Shown: piece after piece, positions 35,835-44,262 of the stretch
Layout of the letters: each line of letters begins with the position of its first letter
How positions within the stretch are numbered: position 1 is the stretch's first letter
From: Crossiella sp. S99.2
Lineage (GTDB): Bacteria > Actinomycetota > Actinomycetes > Mycobacteriales > Pseudonocardiaceae
Assembly (NCBI RefSeq): GCF_023094165.1
Contig: NZ_JALMDK010000004.1
Coordinates: forward strand, 124,001-188,000
DNA length: 64,000 nt
Reading direction: 5' to 3'
Notes under the pieces: model-generated
What the model was told of the DNA's origin: nothing
What the model saw: only the letters and a program-made list of their open reading frames with translations
Databases searched by the model: none
Translations under genes and position numbers: made by a program

Positions 35835-36439
35835 GGAGTCGCCTTGGCGCTGCGGTAGACCGCGTGCAGCCGCTGGCCGACGGTGAGCAGGGACAGCGCG
35901 GCCAGGGACCACAGCGCGATGTCCAGGGCGTAGGGCACGTCCAGGCCGGTGAGGCCGGTGCCGACCAGGGCCAGGATGAGTCGTTCGGCGCGTTCGACCA
36001 GGCCGCCGTCGGCGGAGAGCCCGGTGGCTTCGGCGCGAGCTTTGACGTAGGAGATGACCTGCGCGGTGACCAGGCACAACAGGGCCGCCGCGCCGAGGGC
36101 CCGGTCGTGTGCCTCGACAAAGGCCCACCAGGCGATGGCGGCGAACAGGGCGCCGTCGGCGATCCGGTCGCAGCTGGCGTCCAGGACCGCGCCGAAGCGG
36201 GTGCCGTTGCCCTGGGCGCGGGCCATCGCGCCGTCGATGAGGTCGAACAGGGTGAACACGGTGACCACCAGGGTGCCCACCAGCAGCTGGCCGCGCGGGA
36301 AGAACCACAGTGCGGAGAGCACCGTCCCGGCGGTGCCGAAGACGGTGATCGCGTTGGGGGTCAGCCCGCGGCGCAACAGCCAGGAGCCGACCGGGTCGGT
36401 GACGCGCGAGACCGACGCGCGGGCGAAGATGTTCAGCAT
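35831..36439 (-). CDS. pgsA: Phosphatidylinositol phosphate synthase
   Basis: A 202-residue CDP-alcohol phosphatidyltransferase. It makes PI phosphate from CDP-diacylglycerol and inositol 1-phosphate, the entry step to PIMs. The family signature D-x2-D-G-x2-A-R-x8-G-x3-D-x3-D is complete in DLIDGAMARAQGNGTRFG with the following VLDASCD. About six TM helices are present. ATG 36439 (MLNIFARASVSRV) is chosen; the in-frame ATG at 36481 adds 14 residues without support. It is translationally coupled to patA. Confidence 0.95.
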   Translation of the reverse strand: MLNIFARASVSRVTDPVGSWLLRRGLTPNAITVFGTAGTVLSALWFFPRGQLLVGTLVVTVFTLFDLIDGAMARAQGNGTRFGAVLDASCDRIADGALFAAIAWWAFVEAHDRALGAAALLCLVTAQVISYVKARAEATGLSADGGLVERAERLILALVGTGLTGLDVPYALDIALWSLAALSLLTVGQRLHAVYRSAKATP

Positions 36440-36533
36440 CGGCTGTTCGGCATCGACTTTCGGTGACCCCGTGGGCAACAAAGAACCTGGTGACGCCAGC
36501 CTAACCGGCCGGTAGCCCAGGTACCTGACGCGG

Positions 36534-37085
36534 CTAGCCGACCTCGTCCCAGGCCCCGGCGAGCAGTTCCCTGGTCTCGCCGAGCAGCTGTGGCAGCACC
36601 TTGGTGTGCGCGACCACCGGCATGAAGTTGGCGTCCCCGCCCCAGCGCGGCACCACGTGCTGGTGCAGGTGCGCGGCGATGCCGGCTCCGGCCACGGTGC
36701 CCTGGTTCATGCCGATGTTGAAGCCGTGCGGGGCGGCGGCGTGCCGGATGACCCGCATGGCGCGCTGGGTGAACTCGGCGAACTCGATGGTCTCGGCCGG
36801 GTCCAGGTCGGTGTAGTCGGGGATGTGCCGGTAGGGCAGCACCATCAGGTGGCCGGGGTTGTACGGGTACAGGTTGAGCACCGCGAACACCAGCCTGCCG
36901 CGGGCGATGACCAGGCCGTTCGGGTCGTCCAGCTGGGTGACCTGGCAGAACGGGCAGCCCGTCGCCTCGGCGTCGGCGGGCTTGCCCTCGCCGCGGATGT
37001 AGGCCATCCGGTGCGGGGTCCACAACCGCTGCAACGGGTCGGGGATCCCGATGCCCTCCTGCTCGTCCAGCTCCGGCTCGCCCAT
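36534..37085 (-). CDS. HIT-family hydrolase/phosphorylase
   Basis: A 183-residue histidine-triad protein. The active-site triad is HLHQHVVPRW, with the upstream VLNLYPYNPGHLMVLPYRH motif of the HIT fold. The N-terminal CPFCQVTQ is the Cys pair typical of actinobacterial HIT proteins of the Rv2613c type, described as a diadenosine tetraphosphate phosphorylase. It sits 10 bases after the dikinase stop with its Shine-Dalgarno AGGA in that gap, and upstream of pgsA, as in the conserved thrS-HIT-pgsA order. Confidence 0.92.
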   Translation of the reverse strand: MGEPELDEQEGIGIPDPLQRLWTPHRMAYIRGEGKPADAEATGCPFCQVTQLDDPNGLVIARGRLVFAVLNLYPYNPGHLMVLPYRHIPDYTDLDPAETIEFAEFTQRAMRVIRHAAAPHGFNIGMNQGTVAGAGIAAHLHQHVVPRWGGDANFMPVVAHTKVLPQLLGETRELLAGAWDEVG

Positions 37086-37095
37086 GAAATCGATC

Positions 37096-39588
37096 CTAGG
37101 GGGCGGTGTCGATCACGGTGACCGTGCCCTGGCCGCCGTCGACCCGGACCCGGTCCCCGGTGCGCAGCCTGGTGGTGGCGTCGCCGCAGCCCACCACGGC
37201 CGGGATGCCGAGTTCGCGGGCGACGATGGCGGCGTGCGAGAGCGGGGCGCCGATATCGGTGACCACGGCGGCGGCGCGGGGGAACAGCGGGGTCCAGCCG
37301 ATGTTGGTCACCGTGGTCACCAGGATCTCCCCGGGTTGCAGCTGCGCGCCCTCCTCGATCGTGTGGATGAGCCGGACCTGGCCCTCCACCACGCCCGCGA
37401 CGCCGCCGAAGCCGCGGACCAGGGCGTCCGGGGCGGGTGCGGGGGTGGCGTCGTAGCGGTCGGTGCGGCGGTGCGGGTCGGCGGCCCAGGTGTCCGGGTC
37501 GAAGTGGCCGCGGAGCAGGGTCGGGTACAGCGGCAGGGCGCGGTAGTGCTCGTGCGCGGCGCGGCGGGCCGGGATGGTGGCCAGGGGTGCGGGGTCGCCG
37601 TGCAGCACCCGCACGGTCTCCTCGATGGACAGGAAGAACAGGTCCTCGCCGTGGCCGGTGAGTTCACCCGCCCGGACCAGGAAGGCGCGGAAGATCCAGA
37701 ACAGCCGGGCGAACTCGGAGCGGGCCTGTTCCCGGCGGCGGGCGGCGCGGGCGGCCCGGTCCAGCTTCGGCCACAGCTTGGCGGCCTGCTTGGGGTGCCG
37801 GGTCTGCAGCCGGTGCCAGGCGGCCTGGCGGAGCTGGGCCTGCCGGGCGAGCAGGGTGGACGGGTCCTGTTCGCCGCTGCCGAGGGTACGCAGCTGTGCC
37901 TCGATCCAGGCCGGGGTTTCGGCGGGGCGCGGGATCGAGACCTCGAACTCGTCGGGTCCGCGGTGGCCCCAGGCGGCGGCGTAGGCGTCCCGGTCGAGTC
38001 GGCCGGCGCGCAGCTCGGCCAGGCCGAGCACCGGGCCGAGGCTGGCCAGGTCGCCGCCCGCGCCGTGCGCGCCGCTGAGCAGCGCGGTCACCTCGGCAGG
38101 GTCCACCAGTTTTTCCAGGCGGGTGCGGACCCGGGTCTGGTCCAGGGCGACGGTGCGGGCGGCGGCGGAGAGCAGGTGCGCGTCGACGCGCAGCACGTGG
38201 TCGAGTTCGGTGTCCCAGAGCCGGGCCAGCTCGGCCGATTCCTCGGTTTTGGCGATGCGTTCGCGCAGATCGCGGCCGCGGTCCTGGCCGGTGGCGAGCA
38301 GGTCGGGCAGGCGGCGGCGCAGGGTGCGGGCGGTGCCGAATTCACCGAGGGCGGTGCGCAGCGCGAGGCGGATCAGGGTGAACCGGGAGGTGGGCAGCTT
38401 GGGCAGGTCGTCGCCGATGCGGCCCCACAGGTTCTCGTTGGCACGGCGCAGGAATCGGCCGGCGCCCACCGCGTCGGCCAGGCCGAGACTGAGGCTGATG
38501 TTGAGGTAGAAGCGGCCGCCGATGTTGCCGTTCATCGGGTGCCCGCCGAGGGAGCTGACCGACACCGCGCGCACCAGGGACCAGGTGGCCGGGGTCATCA
38601 CGCTCGGGATGGCCTCGCCGAGGTTGGCCGAGGTCCACAGGTAGTCGCCCAGCCGGGAGTCGTTCCAGGTCTCGCGGACCACGGTGGTGATCGGGCGGGC
38701 CTGCAGGATGGCGAAGCGGCCGTCGTGCCAGGCCCACTCGATGTCGGTGGGGCGGTGGTAGAGCCGGTGGATCCGGCGGCCGAGTTCGGCGAGGTCGCGG
38801 GCCTGGTCGTCGGTGAGCACGGGCAGCCAGCGCAGGTCGGTGGGGACCGGTTCGTCGCGGGTGCCCCTGGCCGTGCGGACGGTGCGGACGGTCTTGTCCG
38901 CGACCTCGCGGGTGACGACGGTGTCGTTTTTGATCACGTAGGTGTCCGGGGTGACCTGGCCGCCGACCACCGATTCGCCGAGCCCCCAGGCGGCGTTGAT
39001 CACGAACTCGTCCTGGGCGCCGGTGACCGGGTTGGCGGTGAAGAGCACCCCGGCCGAGTCGGCGGGCACGAGTTCCTGGACCACCACGGCCAGGGCGAGG
39101 TCGCCGGTGATGCCGTGCCGGGCGCGGTAGCCGATGGCGCGGGCGGTCCAGAGCGAGGCCCAGCAGCGGCGGACGGCATCCAGGAGGGCTTCTTCGCCGG
39201 TGATGTTGAGGAAGGAGTCCTGCTGGCCGGCGAAGGAGAGGCCGGGGAGGTCCTCGGCGGTGGCCGAGGAGCGGACCGCGACGGCGGGGCTGCCCAGGTC
39301 GGCGTAGGCGGACAGGATCGCGGCGGCGGTGCTCGCGGGGAAGGGGGCGCGGGCGAAGGCGGCGGCGATGGTGGCGGAGGCGTCCTCGGGCTCGGTGGCC
39401 AGGGCTTCGCGGATGAGGGTGCTGAGGGGGCCCGCGGTGAAGTCGCGGTAGGCGGTGGTGGTGATGTGGAAGCCGGGTGGGACCGGGATGCCCGCTCTGA
39501 CCAGGGTGGAGAGGGATTCGCCCTTGCCGCCCGCGGTCGTCAGGTCCGCCTGCTCCGCCCCCAGCGGCAGTACCACGCCAACACTCAT
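37096..39588 (-). CDS. PEP synthase/rifampin-phosphotransferase-like dikinase
   Basis: An 830-residue protein with the three-part dikinase layout. An N-terminal ATP-grasp (GGKGESLSTLVRAGIPVPPGF, AVRSSATAEDLPGLSFAGQQ, then DIEWAWHDG and ILQARPITT) is followed by a long helical middle domain. A C-terminal swivelling phospho-His domain reads DIGAPLSHAAIVARELG, with His785 the phosphate carrier. A PEP-binding TIM barrel is absent, so it is not classical PEP synthase. The middle domain and the GWTPLF segment before the His domain resemble rifampin phosphotransferases. That substrate is inference. ATG 39588 is the start. The gene separates thrS from HIT, which are normally neighbours. Confidence 0.82.
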   Translation of the reverse strand: MSVGVVLPLGAEQADLTTAGGKGESLSTLVRAGIPVPPGFHITTTAYRDFTAGPLSTLIREALATEPEDASATIAAAFARAPFPASTAAAILSAYADLGSPAVAVRSSATAEDLPGLSFAGQQDSFLNITGEEALLDAVRRCWASLWTARAIGYRARHGITGDLALAVVVQELVPADSAGVLFTANPVTGAQDEFVINAAWGLGESVVGGQVTPDTYVIKNDTVVTREVADKTVRTVRTARGTRDEPVPTDLRWLPVLTDDQARDLAELGRRIHRLYHRPTDIEWAWHDGRFAILQARPITTVVRETWNDSRLGDYLWTSANLGEAIPSVMTPATWSLVRAVSVSSLGGHPMNGNIGGRFYLNISLSLGLADAVGAGRFLRRANENLWGRIGDDLPKLPTSRFTLIRLALRTALGEFGTARTLRRRLPDLLATGQDRGRDLRERIAKTEESAELARLWDTELDHVLRVDAHLLSAAARTVALDQTRVRTRLEKLVDPAEVTALLSGAHGAGGDLASLGPVLGLAELRAGRLDRDAYAAAWGHRGPDEFEVSIPRPAETPAWIEAQLRTLGSGEQDPSTLLARQAQLRQAAWHRLQTRHPKQAAKLWPKLDRAARAARRREQARSEFARLFWIFRAFLVRAGELTGHGEDLFFLSIEETVRVLHGDPAPLATIPARRAAHEHYRALPLYPTLLRGHFDPDTWAADPHRRTDRYDATPAPAPDALVRGFGGVAGVVEGQVRLIHTIEEGAQLQPGEILVTTVTNIGWTPLFPRAAAVVTDIGAPLSHAAIVARELGIPAVVGCGDATTRLRTGDRVRVDGGQGTVTVIDTAP

Positions 39589-39649
39589 GCCTATATGTTG
39601 CCAGGCGACACATGCCCGCGCTCGGTTTTGCCCAACCAGCCGTCCACTA

Positions 39650-39749
39650 GGCCCAACTCGCCGTACAAGTTGGGCCAAACCGGCGTACGAGAACGGCCAA
39701 CACGCGCGCGGGGTTGAAGACCCTGCCGGCGTGTTGGCCGTTGTCGTAC
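39650..39749. repeat. Intergenic palindromic repeats after thrS
   Basis: Two hairpins lie between the thrS stop and the dikinase start: a perfect 9-bp stem (39650-39658 with 39668-39676), and a 21-bp stem with one mismatch (39685-39705 with 39729-39749, 23-base loop). The second is built from TTGGCCGTTGTCGTAC and its complement; another TTGGCCGTTGT copy follows at 39756-39766. On the minus strand these would end the thrS transcript. They belong to the same families as 29877-29943, 49207-49273 and 56747-57325. Confidence 0.75.
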
Positions 39750-39773
39750 GGGGTTTTGGCCGTTGTGGACGGG

Positions 39774-41870
39774 TTACTGGGGGAGGAGGGGGGTGACTGT
39801 GTCGGCGGTGGGGCTGGTGTTTTCGCGGCGGGCGATCCAGGTGGCGATGAGGTCGACTGCCTGTTCGGTGGGGACGCCGTTGATCTGGGTGCCGTCGCGG
39901 AAGCGGAAGGAGACCGCGCCCGCTTCCACGTCCTTGGCGCCGGCCAGGAGCAGGAAGGGCACCTTCTGCGTGGTGTGGTTGCGGATCTTCTTCTGCATGC
40001 GGTCGTCGCTGGCGTCCACCTCGGCACGGATCGCCTTGGCGCGCAACGCCTTCTGCACGCCCATGAGGTGGTCCACGTGGTCGTCGGCGATGGGGATGCC
40101 GACCACCTGGGTCGGGGCCAGCCACGCCGGGAAAGCGCCGCCGTAGTGCTCGGTGAGGACGCCGAAGAAGCGTTCGATGCTGCCGAAGAGAGCCCGGTGG
40201 ATCATCACGGGGCGCTGGCGGGAGCCGTCGCCCGCGGTGTACTCCAGCTCGAACCGCTCGGGCAGGTTGAAGTCGACCTGGATGGTGGACATCTGCCAGG
40301 TGCGGCCCAGGGCGTCCTTGACCTGCACGGAGATCTTCGGGCCGTAGAAGGCCGCGCCGCCGGGGTCGGGGACCAGTTCCAGGCCGGAGTCCTCGGCGGC
40401 GGAGCGCAGCGCCTCGGTGGCGGCGGTCCAGACCTCGTCCGAGCCGACGTACTTCTCCTCGTTGCGGGTGGACAGCTCCAGGTAGAAGTCGTCCATGCCG
40501 TAGTCGCGCAGCAGCCCGAGCACGAAGCCGAGCAGGGACTTCAGCTCCTCCTGCACCTGGTCGGGGGTGCAGAAGATGTGCGCGTCGTCCTGAGTCATGC
40601 CGCGGACCCGGGTCAGGCCGTGCACCACGCCGGACTTCTCGTACCGGTAGACCGTGCCGAACTCGAACATGCGCAGCGGCAGCTCGCGGTAGGAACGGCC
40701 CCTGGACCGGAAGATCAGGTCGTGGAAGGGGCAGTTCATCGGCTTGAGGTAGTAGTCCTGGCCCGGCTTGCGCAGCTTGCCGTCCTCGTCGTACTCGGCG
40801 TCCAGGTGCATCGCCGGGTACATGCCGTCGCGGTACCAGTCCAGGTGCCCCGAGGTCTCGAACAGCCCGCCCTTGGTGATGTGCGGGCTGTAGACGAACT
40901 CGTAGCCCTCCTCCTCGTGCCGCTGCCGCGAGTAGTCCTCCATCGCCTTGCGGATCACGCCGCCGCGCGGGTGGAACACGGCCAGGCCGGAGCCGATCTC
41001 GTCCGGGAAGCTGAACAGGTCCAGCTCCACGCCCAGCTTGCGGTGGTCGCGGCGCTCGGCCTCGGCCAGCAGCTCCAGGTAGCCGTCCTGGGCCTCCTGG
41101 GTCTCCCAGGCGGTGCCGTAGATCCGCTGCAGCTGCGGGTTCTTCTCGCTGCCGCGCCAGTAGGCGGCGGCCGAGCGGGTCAGCTTGAACGCCGGGATGT
41201 ACTTGGTGGTGGGCACGTGCGGGCCGCGGCACAGGTCGGCCCAGACCCGCTCGCCGCTGCGCGGGTCGAGGTTGTCGTAGATGGTCAGCTCGCCGCCGCC
41301 GACCTCCATCACCTCAGTGGTGTCCAAGGCGCTGATGCTCGACCCCGCAAGCGAGTCTTCGGAAGACTTGAGGTCGACGAGTTCCAGCTTGTACGGCTCG
41401 GCCGCGAGTTCCGTCTTGGCCTCGTCCTGGGAGCCGAACACCCGGCGGGAGAACCGCTGCGCGCCCTTGATGATCTGCTTCATGCGCTTCTCCAGCGCGG
41501 TCAGATCCTCCGGGGTGAACGGGCGGGCCACGTCGAAGTCGTAGTAGAAGCCGTCCTTGACCGGCGGGCCGATGCCCAGCTTGGCCTCGGGGAAGAGTTC
41601 CTGCACCGCCTGGGCGAGCACGTGCGCGGCGGAGTGCCGGATCACGCTGCGGCCGTCCGCGGACTCGGCGGTGACCGGCTCGACCTCGGTGTCCACGGCC
41701 GGGGTCCAGGACAGGTCGCGCAGGTTGCCCTCGGGATCGCGCACCACGACCACGGCCTGGGCCCCCTTGTTCGGGGCTTCCACCTCGCGCAGGGCCGCGC
41801 CGGCGGTAGTCCCGGCTGGCACCGTCACACGCGAGGCGAGCACGGCGGGCGCGGGACTGGCTTGGGACAC
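39774..41870 (-). CDS. thrS: Threonyl-tRNA synthetase
   Basis: A 698-residue class II aminoacyl-tRNA synthetase. An N-terminal TGS-like domain is followed by an editing domain with [12 protein letters not shown], the class II catalytic core ([26 protein letters not shown] is split around the zinc-ligand Cys in NCPFH; motif 2 follows at [15 protein letters not shown]), and a C-terminal anticodon-binding domain ([16 protein letters not shown]). The GTG start at 41870 gives VSQASPAP; some N-terminal residues are non-conserved. No T-box leader is seen in the 109 bases before it. It is first in the minus-strand block syntenic with the mycobacterial thrS-pimA region. Confidence 0.97.
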   Translation of the reverse strand: MSQASPAPAVLASRVTVPAGTTAGAALREVEAPNKGAQAVVVVRDPEGNLRDLSWTPAVDTEVEPVTAESADGRSVIRHSAAHVLAQAVQELFPEAKLGIGPPVKDGFYYDFDVARPFTPEDLTALEKRMKQIIKGAQRFSRRVFGSQDEAKTELAAEPYKLELVDLKSSEDSLAGSSISALDTTEVMEVGGGELTIYDNLDPRSGERVWADLCRGPHVPTTKYIPAFKLTRSAAAYWRGSEKNPQLQRIYGTAWETQEAQDGYLELLAEAERRDHRKLGVELDLFSFPDEIGSGLAVFHPRGGVIRKAMEDYSRQRHEEEGYEFVYSPHITKGGLFETSGHLDWYRDGMYPAMHLDAEYDEDGKLRKPGQDYYLKPMNCPFHDLIFRSRGRSYRELPLRMFEFGTVYRYEKSGVVHGLTRVRGMTQDDAHIFCTPDQVQEELKSLLGFVLGLLRDYGMDDFYLELSTRNEEKYVGSDEVWTAATEALRSAAEDSGLELVPDPGGAAFYGPKISVQVKDALGRTWQMSTIQVDFNLPERFELEYTAGDGSRQRPVMIHRALFGSIERFFGVLTEHYGGAFPAWLAPTQVVGIPIADDHVDHLMGVQKALRAKAIRAEVDASDDRMQKKIRNHTTQKVPFLLLAGAKDVEAGAVSFRFRDGTQINGVPTEQAVDLIATWIARRENTSPTADTVTPLLPQ

Positions 41871-41979
41871 GACGAACTCCTAGGACATCGAGGTCAGGCA
41901 CCGGGCGCGGCACGCCCGAGGAGCCTCGATGCTATCGGCCGTCCCCGGTCCGGCCTGTGCCGGGCATATCCTGGTCGGT

Positions 41980-42612
41980 ATGCCGAAGATCGTCGGTGGC
42001 TCACTGGCCGAGCACCGGGAGCAGACCCGGGAGCGGATCTTCGCCGCCCTGGCCCGGCTGGCAGGCGAACGCGGCTACCACGCGATCACCCTGGCCGAGG
42101 TCGCCGCCGCGGCCGAGGTGGGCCGCACCGCGATGTACAACTACTTCCCGGACAAGGAATCGCTGCTGCTGGCCTTCGCCGAGCACGAGACCGGCGGTTA
42201 CCTGCGTGAGCTGACCGCGGCCCTGGCCGAACTGGACAACCCGGTGGACAAGCTGGCCACCTACGTCCGGCTGCACATCCGGGTCTTCGCCACCCGGCAC
42301 ATGCCGCCCAGCTCGGCGTTGCGGCCACTGCTGTCCGAACAGGGCCGCAGCCGGGTCCTGGACCACGTGGCCGAACTGGAGGCCACGCTGCGCCGGGTCC
42401 TGTCCGCCGGGATGGACCAGGGCTACCTGCCCGCGGCCGAGCTGGACGCGCTGGTGCCCCTGGTCACCGCGTGCGTGAGCGGCCGCAGCCTGGCCGGGCT
42501 GGACGAACGGGCCCTGGCCGAGGCCACCGAGCACACCGTGGGGTTCGTGCTGCGCGGAGTCGGCGCGCGGCTCGGCCCCGGCGGCAACCCGCGCAGGCTC
42601 CCCCGCCGTTAG
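41980..42612 (+). CDS. TetR/AcrR-family transcriptional regulator
   Basis: A 210-residue regulator with the TetR HTH at residues 12-60 (RERIFAALARLAGERGYHAI, then VAAAAEVGRTAMYNYFPDKES) and a helical ligand-binding domain that shows no recognisable subfamily. ATG 41980 is chosen (MPKIVGG); the in-frame TTG/CTG-type extension upstream overlaps the thrS promoter. It is divergent from thrS and convergent with the DHFR-like gene, with the two stop codons overlapping in TTAG (42609-42612). The target is unknown. Confidence 0.9.
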   Translation: MPKIVGGSLAEHREQTRERIFAALARLAGERGYHAITLAEVAAAAEVGRTAMYNYFPDKESLLLAFAEHETGGYLRELTAALAELDNPVDKLATYVRLHIRVFATRHMPPSSALRPLLSEQGRSRVLDHVAELEATLRRVLSAGMDQGYLPAAELDALVPLVTACVSGRSLAGLDERALAEATEHTVGFVLRGVGARLGPGGNPRRLPRR

Positions 42613-43205
42613 CTCTCCTGGGCCGGGCGGAAGACGCAGACCTGCACGCCGGTGCTGCCCTTGACCGTGGACACCAGTTCCAGGGGCCGCTTGCCGCCGT
42701 CGGCCGGGAAGATCGACTTGCCGCCGCCGAGCAGCACCGGCATCAGGATCAGCCGCAGCTCGTCGACCAGACCGGCGCTGATCAGCGCGCGCACCAGGCT
42801 CGGGCTGCCCATGATCAGCAGGTTGCCGCCCTCGCTCGCGCGTAGCTTCCGGATCTCGGCGATGGCCTCCGCGCCCGGGATGAGAGTGGTGTTGTGCCAG
42901 GTCAGGTCGGCCTCGCCGAGGGTGCCGGAGACGACGTGCTTGGGGATGGCGTTCATCCGGTCGGCGAAGGGGTCGCCGGCCCGCTCCGGCCACGCCCCGG
43001 CCATCACGCTCCAGGTGCGGCGGCCGAACAGCAGCGCGTCGGCGTCCCGCAGCGCCTCGTCGAAGGCCACGCCGACCACCTCGGGGTCGAAGAACGGGCC
43101 GGACCAGCCGCCGTGCGCGAACCCGCCGTCGGTGTCTTCCTCGGCGCCGCCGGGGGCCTGCACGACGCCGTCCAGGCTGATGAACTCGCTGACCACGATG
43201 CGCAT
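42609..43205 (-). CDS. Dihydrofolate-reductase-like (RibD C-domain) protein
   Basis: A 198-residue protein of the RibD-C/dihydrofolate-reductase superfamily: N-terminal IVVSEFISLDGVVQAPGG, DALLFGRRTWSVMAGAWP, the NADPH-binding GNLLIMGSPSLVRALI, and DELRLILMPVLLGGGKSIF. This large actinobacterial family is annotated as a reductase, but substrates are mostly unknown; it is not FolA. ATG 43205 is the start. It is divergent from heme oxygenase across a 256-base region carrying an iron box. Confidence 0.88.
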   Translation of the reverse strand: MRIVVSEFISLDGVVQAPGGAEEDTDGGFAHGGWSGPFFDPEVVGVAFDEALRDADALLFGRRTWSVMAGAWPERAGDPFADRMNAIPKHVVSGTLGEADLTWHNTTLIPGAEAIAEIRKLRASEGGNLLIMGSPSLVRALISAGLVDELRLILMPVLLGGGKSIFPADGGKRPLELVSTVKGSTGVQVCVFRPAQES

Positions 43206-43321
43206 GGGTCCTGCTCCTCTGACTCGCTGCCGGGCTTACGGGAAGAGAGACCGGCGGGCCACCGGAAACTCATCGTGGCACCCGGGTGACCTGGGGCACA
43301 CTCTCTCGCACCCTGGACAAC

Positions 43322-43340
43322 TTAGGTAAGCCTAACTTAG
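43322..43340. promoter_or_regulatory. DtxR/IdeR-type iron box
   Basis: TTAGGTAAGCCTAACTTAG, a 19-base near-palindrome that matches the DtxR/IdeR consensus TTAGGTTAGGCTAACCTAA at most positions. It lies 121 bases before heme oxygenase and 117 bases from the divergent reductase start. It suggests iron-responsive repression of one or both genes. Confidence 0.8.
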
Positions 43341-43359
43341 CCTGGGTGAACACGACGGG

Positions 43360-43397
43360 ATTCTGACACCTCGTCAGGATATTCTGACAACCTGTCG
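43360..43397. promoter_or_regulatory. Tandem direct repeats upstream of heme oxygenase
   Basis: ATTCTGACA occurs at 43360 and again at 43381, exactly 21 bases apart (two helical turns). Each is followed by a GTC half: TGACACCTCGTCA and TGACAACCTGTCG. A TTGACC -35-like hexamer starts at 43406. Same-face tandem sites just upstream of -35 fit an activator such as a response regulator. Confidence 0.5.
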
Positions 43398-43461
43398 TGA
43401 AACCCTTGACCCCCCGTCCGCTCCGGCCGCACACTGGGTCCGGGCGAGGAGGAGGCTGACC

Positions 43462-44139
43462 GTGTCCGAGAACAGCGAAACCGTTGCACCGCAGCGTTTT
43501 TCCACCGAGTTGCGAGCCCGCACCCGCGGTGATCACGCGCAGGCGCAACAACTCCCATACGTGGACGCGATGCTGGCCGGCAAACTCAGCCGCGCCGGGT
43601 ACGCCGAGATGGTCGCCCAGCAGTACTTCGCCTACTCGGTGCTCGAACAGGCCGCGCAGGTCATGCGAACAGACCCGATCGGGCGACGTTTTGTGCTGCC
43701 GGAACTCGACCGGGCGCCCGCGCTGGCCGAGGACCTGGCCTACCTGCTCGGCCTGGACTGGCCGGACCGGATCACCCCGAGCCCGGCCACCCTGCGCTAC
43801 CTGGACCGGATGCGCGCGGTCTGCTTCGACTGGCCCGGCGGCTTCATCGCGCACCACTACACCCGCTACCTGGGCGACCTCTCCGGCGGCCAGATCATCC
43901 AGCGCTGCGTGATCCGCGCCTACGACCTGCCCGGCGACCGCGGCGCCTCCGCCTACACCTTCCCGCTGATCAAGAACGTCAAGCGGTTCAAGGACGGCTA
44001 CCGGGAGATGCTCGACCTGCTCCCGTTCGACCCGGCCGAGCAGCGCCGGGTGATCGAGGAGGCGATCGTGGCCTACCGGCACAACATCGAGGTCTTCGAC
44101 GACCTGGGCCGCGACCTGCCCGCTTACCTGGTGGCCTAG
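43462..44139 (+). CDS. Heme oxygenase (biliverdin-producing)
   Basis: A 225-residue HO-type enzyme that opens heme to biliverdin, CO and iron using electrons from a reductase. The proximal His is His25 in RTRGDHAQAQ, and the distal-helix glycine motif is YTRYLGDLSGGQII, so catalytic geometry is intact. GTG 43462 follows a strong GAGGAGG Shine-Dalgarno. The upstream DtxR-type box and tandem repeats suggest control by iron and a second, possibly heme, signal, as for corynebacterial hmuO. No heme importer is adjacent. Confidence 0.95.
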   Translation: MSENSETVAPQRFSTELRARTRGDHAQAQQLPYVDAMLAGKLSRAGYAEMVAQQYFAYSVLEQAAQVMRTDPIGRRFVLPELDRAPALAEDLAYLLGLDWPDRITPSPATLRYLDRMRAVCFDWPGGFIAHHYTRYLGDLSGGQIIQRCVIRAYDLPGDRGASAYTFPLIKNVKRFKDGYREMLDLLPFDPAEQRRVIEEAIVAYRHNIEVFDDLGRDLPAYLVA

Positions 44140-44262
44140 CACCCGCGCCTAGCACTTCTGGTGGAGTCCGGGCGGGTTTTGACCCGTTCGGACCACACGA
44201 CTCACCGGTCTGCGTCAGACTGTGGTGGCTTTCGCCCCCCACGTTTTCCGCAGGAGTACTCG

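Noticed and set aside
37096..39588. Classical phosphoenolpyruvate synthase
   Set aside because: The C-terminal PEP-binding barrel is missing; the His domain is at the very end of the protein.
41871..41979. T-box riboswitch upstream of thrS
   Set aside because: No T-box consensus or long leader is visible in the 109 bases available.
39714..42209. An 831-codon plus-strand frame opposite thrS
   Set aside because: thrS is unambiguous on the minus strand and the antisense protein has no recognisable feature.
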